NCBI GenBank assembly: GCA_016508695.1
Contig: VNKQ01000013.1
Coordinates: 868,001-932,000, forward strand
From: Hyphodiscus hymeniophilus
Taxonomy: Eukaryota; Ascomycota; Leotiomycetes; Helotiales; Hyphodiscaceae
DNA length: 64,000 bases
Reading direction: 5' to 3'
The translations under genes and the position numbers were made by a program. The notes beneath the pieces are model-generated. The model was not told the DNA's origin. It did not search any database and worked only from the letters and a program-made list of their open reading frames with translations. The number at the start of each line of letters is the position of its first letter. Positions within the stretch are counted from its first letter, which is position 1. Below are positions 54,715-64,000 of the stretch, piece after piece.

Positions 54715-56702
54715 CTAGGCGTAACATTTATCCAGACATGCTGCGATCTCTGAACAGAAGTTTGATATCTCTCTGCTTTTAGTCTCCGTCCTCTCCCGAG
54801 TCACGATACCCAAGCATTTTCTTACTACATTGCCATATATAGATCCCATCATGCCATCCAGCTTTACTGCCAGCGCTTGAAGCTGTCTTTTCAACGCTTC
54901 AGGAGGCAACTCGACGTCCACCAAGTGATGTAGTGGTTTCCAATATCCGATTTCCAACAGCAGACATCCTAAGCTGTAGATATCAAACGCTCTAGAATAC
55001 CTGAGCGATTGCGCTCGTCGTTTGTCCGGGTGTTGATAGTAATCAAGATTGATATCACTCGGCCTTTTACTACGCCTCTCCTTCACGTATAGGTCGCCCG
55101 GATCGTCAACCACATCATCAACCCGTGCGTTTCCCAGGCCAACGAAAAGGGGCTCACTGTATCCCAAGGCTTGTGGGAAGCTGAGATCTGGCCCTGGGAG
55201 TCCTCGAGGAGGCGAAAATCGTGCCGGGAAGAAGAGGATGGAGTTTGAGCGAATGTTCCTGACCGTTGTCAGCAAATGAGCATTTAAGGCTAGAATGTTG
55301 TAAGAATCTTACTTATGGACCCAGCATACGCAGTGCATCATATGTACAGCATCTACAAGTTTCTTCGCAAGTCGGAATCGGATTCCAAGATCGAGAATCA
55401 TCTGACACGAAGGGTGTTTCTTTTCCAGCAACTCCATCAAGGAAACAGGCATGCGCTTCTGCGAAATCGCGCCGGCTGGTAAAATAGGCGGTAAGTTCGA
55501 ACGGATATGGGCTGGAGGAGCAAGCACCAACCCAAACATCCGCGTCCGAGGATCTTCGACCATGCCATAACAAGTGGGCAAAAGCAGCTGTCCCGGTTTG
55601 GGCGCAGCAAGCATCAATGTCTTGATTCTCGTATCATGCTCATAATCCCGATCGAGGATATCGACCCATTCAATCAAAACCACGCGATGCTCTTTTCGGA
55701 CGGGATAGTCGAACAGCAGCGCCATGGTCGAGGAGTCGGACGATGAGAGCATGTAAGCTGGGTCTAACCTGAAATCCGACATGGAAAACTTATAGACGCC
55801 ATGCTGCCGCTCATACTTGACCACGGTACTGAAGCTCGCGGCCAATGCGATCTCCTGATAGCGTTTCGCCTCTCTGCTCTCAGGCCGCGATCTCTTCGCC
55901 TCATACGCTGACGCCTCAGCACGCCGACGTAGCTCGTTCTGTTGCAGTGCCCGCAAGAATTCGAATTCGCCTTTAATCATCTTCTCCAGATCAACCTTCG
56001 GGCCATAGGAGCGTAAGTTCTCGTTGTATTCTTTGAGAAGGTCGGTGAGTTCTTTCCAGGCTGTGTCCTTTTTCTTCAAGACGAATTTGCATTTCTTGAT
56101 AAAGGAGAGGTTGACCTTGCAGCGCTCGAGGAAGGAGGTTTGCATTTCGTGTGTGAGCTCTTGACCGGTTTTGAGGCGGAACTGGGAGAGGTCTTTTGGT
56201 TCCTGGATCTGTATAAGTGTGTAATGGTAAGGAGGGAAAGATAGACGTACCCTGTTCGTTCGCTCCGTCTGTCTGAATCCATACTCGTCTTCCAACTGGT
56301 GGACATCGAAAAGCGCTTGCGAGAGCAGCGCCAGTTGACGAAGGAGCCACTTCGCAGATTCTGGGCTGCTCTTCGCATATATCTCGAACTTCTTGTCTTC
56401 ATTCCCGTCATCGTCTCGCCAAATATCCCTCCACTCGTCGTATCGCTTGACACGTGATGTCAGCTGCGCATGTCCGTCTTCGGAGGAGATCTTACGTCTT
56501 GCTGCAACTCGATTCTACCCACAGCCAACTCGAGTGCTTTGGAAGCGTTGAACACATCCTTCATCATATCAAGACCATCTGTAGCCTTGCTTAGTCAAAC
56601 AATCATCGTTTTTTCCGAAGCGGTGAGGGCAAGGTGCTTACCTCGGCACAAAGGTAGAAGACCAAGAGCAGCTGTGACAATACCATATACTTCCAAGGCC
56701 AT
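54715..56702 (-). CDS. HeLo-like domain plus degenerate kinase domain protein
   Basis: Exons 56702-56642, 56578-56496, 56445-56251, 56208-55313 and 55258-54715 give 592 residues. If the 42-nt piece 56250-56209 is not an intron, the product has 606. The N-terminus (MALEVYGIVTAALGLLPLCR, then ALELAVGRIELQQDRYDEWR) has the pattern of fungal HeLo-like prion-inhibition/propagation domains. A Lys/Arg-rich helical middle follows (about 130-260). The C-terminal part looks like a protein kinase that has lost catalysis. The HRD loop is replaced by WVHKNIRSNSILF, no DFG is seen, yet RYSRAFDIYSLGCLLLEIG (helix F) is kept. Such proteins are thought to belong to fungal cell-death or self/non-self systems; that is inference from HeLo relatives. 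Confidence 0.75.
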
Positions 56703-57117
56703 GGTGAATCATTCAAATATCGAAACTTCGAGGAACTTTATGCTCGAAAATCGGACTGAGGTTGCTCTTTTCTTGGGGGAGTTCCAGCTAAAATACACAC
56801 TAAGGTGCATCACGTGTTGGTGTACAACGTACTGCAGTGGGGGCGGAACCCTTGTGGACGGTACAGGTTCGAAATTATTAGAATCGACAGCAGGCGGACA
56901 AACCAAGCTGGAGTGAAAAGTCATGTGAGTAAGGATGCCCAACAGTTTTCTCACCCGACGGACTTTGTAGCGTTCGTTCCTTTTCCTATCTCTCCATGGA
57001 TCTTCTACTCTGTCCGTGAAGTCGTGCTCAGTGAAGGAATGGTTTCGTTCAATACCTCTACGACGTTACTTGTTGGAGCGATATTGGTGTAGTACTTGCT
57101 TCCCTTACGCGATTCCT
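56703..57117. other. Intergenic, upstream of the HeLo gene
   Basis: 415 bp between the stop of the deaminase-like gene and the HeLo start, both minus strand. Nothing recognised. Confidence 0.55.
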
Positions 57118-58408
57118 TCATTTGATCCAGCGACTTCCGGGCCCTTCTTTCCACTCGACGAATTTACTCCTAAGCGCCTTCTTCTCGGCATCACTTACAA
57201 ACGTGGCATCAACACCACTCATAGCGATCTTCCATAGCCGAAAATACGACAAAGAAAAGTATTTTGATGCGAGGAAGTACTCTGTCGAGCCTGGAGTGTC
57301 ATTTACTCCAGCGTTGTCGGTCTGTATACGTCAGTCCAATCCCGAATCCAGGTTGAATCATTGCGAATACTTACACACAGAGCAATTGGACAATCCTCTT
57401 TCAACCATTGCGGAAGATGATGTTTCTCATAACTCGGAATATGAGGGCCTTTAATGTTCGAAGTAAGGCAAAGCTCGATGCCAAGTTTCCTCCTGATGAT
57501 CTCCTCTCTAGCTTCATCACTGATGAACAGCAGATGTCCCAACCTCGTCGGATTGTACGAGAGGAGCGTCATTAGCTCGGGAACACAGCTTGGCTCTTCG
57601 CCAAAGTGTAACGTGATGTGCAATCCATGTTCTTTCGCCCGAGCATACGAAGGTTTGAAGATAGAGATATCGCCACAGAGTGAGTCGCCACATAGATCAA
57701 CTCCTATCACACCTCGGCTTTGATACTTGAGGGCGAGATCGACCACTTCGTCTGCTTCTGCTACAGTGTTTCGTCTATCGATGGAGAGAATCAGATAGGC
57801 CTTCATCTTGGTGGATTGGATATTGTGCCTTTCGATAACTCCCACAATGGTGTCAACGTAATTGTCTTTGGACATATCTAATTTGGTCAAAAGATAGGGA
57901 CAAGAGAATAATTGACAGATCAATGTGCCCTACTCGTTTGCTCGAAAGCCCTTGGGGTTGTTCGGATCTCACAATGCACTACCCCATCCGCTTCAAAGTC
58001 CCTGAGGGTCTGTTCCGTGGCGATTTTGACCGCTGAGACATTGTTGATGAGCCTATAAATAAATGTTCCAAAGAGTCCGAAAAAGCTTGCCAACATAGAA
58101 TGAGCAGATGGAACTTGATGGAGTTCGAGCAGGGAACTCACTCCTTATGCGTGTATTTATCGCACATGGCAATTAAAGGGTCCTCGAGACCTAGATCCGG
58201 CTCTTCGGACATACGGCTCTTCCATATTTCGTGCAGCGTTTGCCGTGATATGCACCCGGACAAGTGGGCATGTGATTCCTACTTTGACTTTAAAACCAAA
58301 TCCATATCAGACCAACAGGTGAAGCATCTGGCAAAGGCTTACGATCTTGGGCAACGCCAGACAGAAAGCTTTCAGTTCCTCAGACGACGAAGAGACAACG
58401 GACTCCAT
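57118..58408 (-). CDS. Adenosine deaminase-like protein (metal-dependent deaminase)
   Basis: Exons 58408-58343, 58278-58142, 58085-57934, 57877-57375 and 57321-57118 give 353 residues. The N-terminus reads ALPKIESHAHLSGCISRQTL; H25-A-H27 is the zinc-binding HxH. TLHFGEEPSC stands at the third zinc-ligand/catalytic Glu position (HxGE), and GHLLFISDEAREE has the later His. SNIKGPHIPSYEKHHLPQWL leads to CTDNAGVNDTPGSTEYFLA, the position of the TDDP motif, here with Asn in place of the second Asp. This is the ADAL/adenosine deaminase-like branch, which deaminates adenosine, N6-methyl-AMP or a related 6-aminopurine. All introns are 53-64 nt. Divergent from a nucleoside hydrolase, which supports a purine role. 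Confidence 0.88.
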
Positions 58409-59011
58409 CGCGGACAGACTTTGCTCCTACTTCTATGCCTTCGGCCACGTAAATAATCGAAGCAGGCCGGCGGCCATTTCATCATTATATGATCGAGTAG
58501 GTTGTTGGTCAAATACTCGCAGAAGTGGGGTGCAGTGATGGTAGCGGTGCCCTCCCGTGGGACTCCACGTCAAAGTCTTGACTAAGAGCCTCAAGCGATA
58601 GGCTAGGGCCGACGCTTACAGCCCTGTAAGTAAGGTACTGTAGCCAATTGCCTGGAAAATCGCAGTTGCTTACGGACTCATTGACTCCTGTACCTACTAT
58701 CGGGGAAACGGGCTCCACTAAGACTTCATCGGAGGTCAACACCGTCACACGAGTCACGACTGGAGATCAGGTAAGGCATTAGTAGTAGACCTGAGTGCGG
58801 TACGGTTTCTGTGGGGAGTCGGGATCTTAACTAATTTCTCCATTCACTGTTTCGTGCTTCACATCGCCAAGCGTCTAAGGCAATTTCCTGAGAGGAGCGC
58901 CAAGCCTGGCTGCAGACTTCCGCTGGATTGAGAGTAATAAGCACAAGGGCTGCCCTCGCAATATAACGAGAGCACTCACGATTAGAAAAGGTTTGCCTTG
59001 TATTCTTCGAG
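58409..59011. promoter_or_regulatory. Divergent promoter region between deaminase-like and nucleoside hydrolase genes
   Basis: 603 bp between two start codons that point apart. No TATA box or obvious palindrome that I trust. Joint control of the two genes is inferred from this arrangement. Confidence 0.4.
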
Positions 59012-60382
59012 ATGAATCCTGAGAAGATCATAGTTGATACTGGTATTTCTCAATTCCCTACTTGCCAGTATGTCAATATTGATAATGCGATTCAGATCCC
59101 GGAGTTGACGATGTTCTGGTCAGTTTACCTCTTTGAACTAGCTCGGTCTTGAGCCGTCTGACGTTGCGCATCACATAGGCTTTATCATTAGCTTTTAATC
59201 ACCCCGAGAAACTTAAACCTCTTCTCATAACTCTCAGCCATGGAAACGTTGGAGTTGAACCATGTCTGAAAAATCTCGTGGCACTGCTCAACGTGCTTGA
59301 GAAGGAACGTGACTTTCGGAGGCACCATGGGCTGAGGGGTGCTGATTTCGGAAAGCCCTTAGTAGCAGTGGGGGCTAACAAGCCGATGGTGAAGGATCAC
59401 GCCCATGGCGAACCCGATTTTTCCGAAGACTGGGAAGGCTTTCATGGGCGTGATGGTTTGAATGGTGTTCATTCGAGGGTGCGTATTATCAGCCTCCATA
59501 TGCATGGGGGAGATGTGCTGACCGAAGTGAATAAAGCTCTTGGATCTGATACAATCAGACTACAGACCTGCTTTTGATCCTGAAAGTGCAGCTGCTTCTC
59601 TTCAAGATGGCTCAAAGTTCAGCAACTTCACCCCGTCATCGTTACCAGCGCACGTCGAGATTCTTAATCAACTGCGTGCGCATCAACCCAAGTCAATAAC
59701 GATCGCCGTCATTGGGCCATGCACGAACGTAGCCATGGCTGCCCTAGAAGATCCAGAAACCTTCGCACGGGCAAAAAGAATCCTCATCATGGGAGGAGCC
59801 GTTCGGGTTTCAGGAAACCAAACACCCAGAGCAGAGTTCAACATATACGCAGACCCTGATGCTGCTGCCGTACTGCTCGATCTTACCAAGGCATCAAGAG
59901 CCTCGACGGCCCTGGGACAAATGGATATTTCTCTCGTGTCCTTGGACGTTACCTCAAAACATACGTTGACTCAGGAGACTTGGAGAAAGTTCTCTTATGA
60001 CTTAGTTTCGAAAGGTTCCCCTTTGGCACTGTTCATCGATAGCATGCTAGGTAAGACGTTTGAGAAAATGGTGGAGTTGACTGGGACGGCAATATTTGGA
60101 TGCCATGACCCGCTAACGATCTACACACTCCTTGAATCGAAGACGGTAGAGTGGGAGACGGGGCTAGACATCCGGGTTGAGACGGATGGCAAATGGACGA
60201 GAGGCGAGACGGTTTTCGATAGTCGAGGGGTGGTGAAGTTGACGCCTGGTCAGAAAGCCATAGTACGGGATAATGGTGGTTGGTTTTCTGGAGAGCAAAA
60301 GAACAATGTCTCCATATTAAGAGACTCCCATGCCGATGGCGATGCATTTGGTCTGAAGCTCCTCGAGGGGATCTTCTTATGA
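59012..60382 (+). CDS. Inosine-uridine preferring type nucleoside hydrolase
   Basis: Exons 59012-59042, 59096-59118, 59179-59478 and 59537-60382, 399 residues. The first two introns split the calcium-site motif: MNPEKIIVDT-D-PGVDDVL-ALSLAF, giving D9-x-D11-xxx-D15-D16, the hallmark of the family. Downstream are ITIAVIGPCTNVAMAALEDP, the loop KRILIMGGAVRVSGNQTPRA with EFNIYADPDAA after it, and GCHDPLTIYTLLESK with the family's late His-Asp. The acceptor at 59536 (TAAAG) was chosen because it restores LLDLIQSDYRPAFDP with a CTGAC branch site nearby. It hydrolyses the N-glycosidic bond of ribonucleosides to base plus ribose. The next gene downstream on the same strand is a nucleoside transporter. 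Confidence 0.93.
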
Positions 60383-61227
60383 AGTTATGAAGAGATACTA
60401 CTTATGCATTACACTGCTTGCATGGTTATAAACCCACGCTAGGTACCGTAACACATCAGATCCATACGCATGTAATATGCGTTTCACAGTAGCTACGGGT
60501 GATCCAAAATACTAAATTCATATGGCCGACATCTTCTGGCTCGGCAATGGCTGCACACCCGAACACCATCCCCGAGCGTGGGGCGGACTCGGTAGATATA
60601 GAACAGCCCAGTTCTCGCAACCAGCAGTCCAAGATTCAGGCGTACCAGGAGTTGCTTATACCTCAGTTGCCAGCAGCCCAGGAATTGGTGGCAGCAGTGG
60701 CTACACAAAGGAACCAACCTGGTGAACTGCTAGATCCATTCCCCATCTCCGGGGCTTACTCGTATTCTGCCCGCTCCTACCAGATACTCACTTGCCGGAA
60801 CTCCGAGTTTGAAGGTGCCCAATCGCTTTGCAATGCTCAATGCAGCAGCACCACCACCTCGTCGTCGACCCTTCTCACCGCCCCCAGCAGCCCGCACTTG
60901 CAGGTCCTTTCAAACGTGGTCAATAAACTCCCCGAAAGATGGCGTTTCCCGCAGGTGCATCCCACCATGTAAGCCTGAACGGAACTGACCCGCGAGCCCC
61001 CGTGGGCGTCCAGCGATAAACAAGGTGGGGAAGGGTGCCAGGGGTGGTGCTAGGTAATGTACTGTAGCCTCTGTCTGCCTGGGAGCCAATCAGAACCCGC
61101 TGGCCTTGAAGCCCAAGAAACGATTGCCAATTGCCAGAAAGAAGGGTCATCTTCTAGTCTCCGTCCCTCAACCCAACATCGTCTTGTTCCTATCGTCGAG
61201 TATACATAAACCGGAGATAGTGTGAAG
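60383..61227. other. Intergenic with one doubtful open frame
   Basis: Upstream region of the transporter. A plus-strand frame from ATG 60547 to 60972 (141 residues, Ser/Gln/Pro-rich, SSTTTSSSTLLTAPSS) has no domain and no splice support; I leave it uncalled. Confidence 0.45.
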
Positions 61228-63218
61228 ATGGCAGACAATAAACAGTCTCATGTTCAAGGTCACATCCATCAGGTTCTCGTCCATCATGATCGTAATGGAT
61301 CCGATATCGAGATAGCAATGTCCGACCATGAACAGACGTCAGAAAGCCAACTCGGTAGCAGCGACGAGAAAAACGTGAATGTGAGCGATCATGAACAGCA
61401 AGGAGAGTTCGCGGATGAGCCAAGGCAGGACCGCAAGCAAAAGTTCCGACGAATCGTTAGGAAATTCAAACCTGTCATTCACATCGTTATATGGATGCTC
61501 GTTACAACGCAAGTCGCCCGCCATGTTCATATTCCATAAGTGGAGATACTGACGGAAGTGTAGATGGTGGATTGTTGGTCTTGTTATTTTTCGACACAGA
61601 TACAATTGGGTTGAGCCAATGCTGCTCTGGATGGTTGTCACTCTTCGTCTCGTTACCTTCTACATACCAGCTCGATATGCATTGATGTATGTTACTTCAC
61701 CGCAAGTTCCACAATAAGTCCTAATATTCTTCTAGACCCCTTCAAATCGGTTGGCGTCATGGTATGACAGTAGTGGAAAAGGCTGTCCCAGAGCAGCGCC
61801 GCACTGCCACTGGAGCGGCCATTGTACTCGTTGCTCTTCTGCTCGGAGTCTTCATCCCAGGAGAGACAACCTACAACCATCGCGCCGACAGGGCAGTCAG
61901 TGTCTTCGGATACCTGGTTTTCCTGTCGGGACTGTTTATAACTAGTAGACACCGAAAGCACATTAACTGGAAGCCTGTTATTGTCGGTATTCTCGTCCAA
62001 TTCATCGTGGGATTCTTCGTTCTACGAACCACGCTCGGAAAGACGATATTCCAATTCCTTTCCAGCGCCTTGACGACACTTTTGACGTACGCATATCAGG
62101 GAGTTGTTTTTCTGACTGATACCTCCGTGCTCAACCTTGGTATGTTGCTCTCCATGCTGGAAATGGAAGGAACTAACATCTCACAGGTTGGTTCCTTGTT
62201 AACAGTCTTTCCGTATTCGTCTTCTTCGTTGCCCTAGTGCAAATGGCCTACTACGTGGGCTTTGTTCAATGGGGGGTCACGAAACTCGCTTATAATTTTG
62301 GATGGGCGTTCAGCCTATCCGGAGCTGAGGCTTTGGCCGCTGGAGTGACTCCTTTCTTGGGAATGGGTGAAGCTGCTATCATCATCAAAGGCTTCATTCC
62401 ACAACTAACACAAGCTGAAATTCATCAAGTCATGACCAGTGGTTTTGCGACTATTTCAGGATCCCTCATGGTTGTTTATATTGGGTAAGTCTCCCACAGA
62501 AATCAGGATCAAATACACAGCAGCTAATTCATCGGCCAGACTTGGTGCAAGTGGTCAAGCTGTCATCTCCTCTTGCCTGATGTCCATCCCAGCCTCAATT
62601 GCCATCTCAAAGATGCGGGTGCCCGAGATTGAAGAACCGCTAACCCTCGGCCATATCTCGATCCTCGACAATGAGCCTGAAGATGGAACGTCCGAGAGCA
62701 ATATCCTACATGCAATGGCCAACGGAGCATGGACGGGTCTCAAAGTCGCCGGTATGGTAGCAGCCAATTTGATCGTCATCATTTCAATTGTCGCGCTTTG
62801 TAATGGGATACTTCAATGGTGTTTCAAATACATTGGCGCGCCTCACGTCACCATCTCTCAAATCTTCGGCTACATCTTCTACCCAGTCGCCTTTTTGATG
62901 GGTGTTCCCCGTGACGAACTTTATCTAGTCGGCCAGTTAATCGGGATGAAGACTATCCAGAACGAGTTCGTCGCCTTCGCCGCTCTCACAGGACAGCCGA
63001 AGTTTGAGGCCATCTCTCCACGCGGAAATATCATCGCAACATACGCCATCTGCGGCTTTGCGAATATTGGATCCATTGGTATTCAACTGGGTATCTACGG
63101 ACAGCTTTCACCAAAGAGAAGAGGAGACTTCGCCAAGGAGGCACTCTCGGCTTGTATCTGTGGTGCCTTGGCAACGTTTATGAGCGCCAGTTTGGCAGGC
63201 ATGATTTTTTCGGGATAA
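61228..63218 (+). CDS. Concentrative nucleoside transporter (CNT family)
   Basis: Exons 61228-61508, 61564-61686, 61736-62139, 62187-62484 and 62540-63218 give 594 residues, the usual CNT size. A soluble acidic/His N-terminus (about 1-75) precedes the membrane part. The first membrane helix is split by an intron with a GC donor: FKPVIHIVIWMLVTT joined to WWIVGLVIFRHRYNW. The nucleoside/cation-binding region reads LGMGEAAIIIKGFIPQLT (the CNT hallmark G-x-x-E-A), then SGFATISGSLMVVYIGLGAS. The second half has FGYIFYPVAFLMGVPRD, ELYLVGQLIGMKTIQNEFVA and YAICGFANIGSIGIQLG. It carries nucleosides inward with H+ or Na+ across the plasma membrane. Lies 846 bp after the nucleoside hydrolase. Confidence 0.93.
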
Positions 63219-64000
63219 GGATTCGTTTGCAATGGCCCATTCCGATACAATACAGCGAAGTTTTAATGAGCGAGCATGATTTGCACTGCTATTGCAGGGA
63301 ATACAACAACTAACACCATAATTCAGCATGCATCTTGACTTACCTCTCAGCAGATTCCAAATTTCCAATTTCCAGCTCAGTAGCTGCCTGTTGCTGTCGA
63401 TCCCCGCACCTTGTGCATTTGAATGGAGGATGGATCGTCTTTCAACGTGAGAGTATTAAGAACAGAGACCCGCTTCCTTGAGGCGTGGGGCATGTTGACG
63501 CCACGCCGGCGGCGTTAGGCTAAAACAGTAGGCTTTTATCCTTCGACTTTCAGGGGAGGCCTCACCAATCTCTAGGCCCACCTGAAGGTGCATGGTTACC
63601 TATGGTCGTTCGCTAAGTTATCAGCAGCGACTACATTCGGACCCTTATTCACCTTTGCGAAACAGGTCCAATCATGTGTAACTGTTCTGCTGCGATAGAA
63701 ACGGCCCTTTCTTCAACGGAGCACGGTGGTGTACTCTGTCTCGGAACGTGAGGGGTGCCGTCTCAGCGGAGTGAGACTGACGATGCGGTAGTCAAACACG
63801 GCTATCGCTGCACACCGCTGGCTTACTTCCACGGCAATGATTCCAGGCGCGGATGAACCGCTTCGAGGAGGATTTGTGCCGGAACGGTTGCTTTTTGCCT
63901 TGGGTTTGGTATCGGGTCGCACCGAAGAGTTTAAACCAATTTTAGATGGTTTGTTGGCTCAGGGTTGAGTGCGCATTTGTATTTTGAACCCAGCACCCAG
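63219..64000. other. Intergenic, right edge of window
   Basis: 3' flank of the transporter. Short frames only (such as 63713-63922, -). Nothing recognised. Confidence 0.55.

Noticed and set aside
60547..60972. 141-codon Ser/Gln/Pro-rich frame
   Set aside because: Low complexity, no domain, lies in the transporter's upstream region.
1..64000. CRISPR arrays, bacterial operons, rRNA or viral genes
   Set aside because: None seen; the window is eukaryotic, intron-rich fungal DNA throughout.

Overview
The window is nuclear DNA of a filamentous ascomycete (Pezizomycotina). Genes are broken by many short introns, mostly 45-70 nt with GT...CTRAC/CTRAT...AG signals. The gene content fits: a Tps2-type trehalose phosphatase, a sedolisin tripeptidyl-peptidase, a CE5 esterase with a fungal CBM1 module, a GH16 glucanase, a DUF6590 protein, a HeLo-like pseudokinase and a Tc1/mariner relic carrying TGG-to-TAG changes typical of repeat-induced point mutation. 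A leotiomycete (Helotiales-like) genome is my best guess, but the sequence alone does not prove it. Gene models below were spliced by hand, with phases checked so that each model gives an intact frame.

Layout. 0-14.6 kb: 3' end of the trehalose-phosphatase gene, a GPI-type fasciclin protein, an APC-family permease, a probable decayed gene, a 227-bp MITE, a secreted S53 protease and an F-box protein. 15.2-16.5 kb: the degenerate Tc1/mariner element. 17-31 kb: mainly housekeeping and conserved genes, namely a coiled-coil protein, a DUF6590 protein, a two-TM membrane protein divergent from mitochondrial IF-2, a 67-residue secreted peptide, an AMMECR1-family protein and a Ras-like GTPase without a CAAX box. 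33-44.5 kb: a D-2-hydroxyacid dehydrogenase, mitochondrial ribosomal protein uS2, a CBS-PB1 membrane protein, a Swi5/Ace2-like zinc-finger regulator and a protein with an internal near-ubiquitin domain. 46-49 kb: convergent secreted carbohydrate-active enzymes (CE5-CBM1 and GH16). 51.9-56.7 kb: a tentative membrane protein, a short-chain dehydrogenase and a HeLo-like/pseudokinase protein.

57-63 kb: the most coherent functional block. An adenosine-deaminase-like gene and an inosine/uridine-type nucleoside hydrolase are divergently transcribed from a 0.6-kb spacer, and a concentrative nucleoside transporter follows the hydrolase. Together they look like a compact system for taking up nucleosides and breaking them down. 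The transporter gene appears to use a GC-AG intron.
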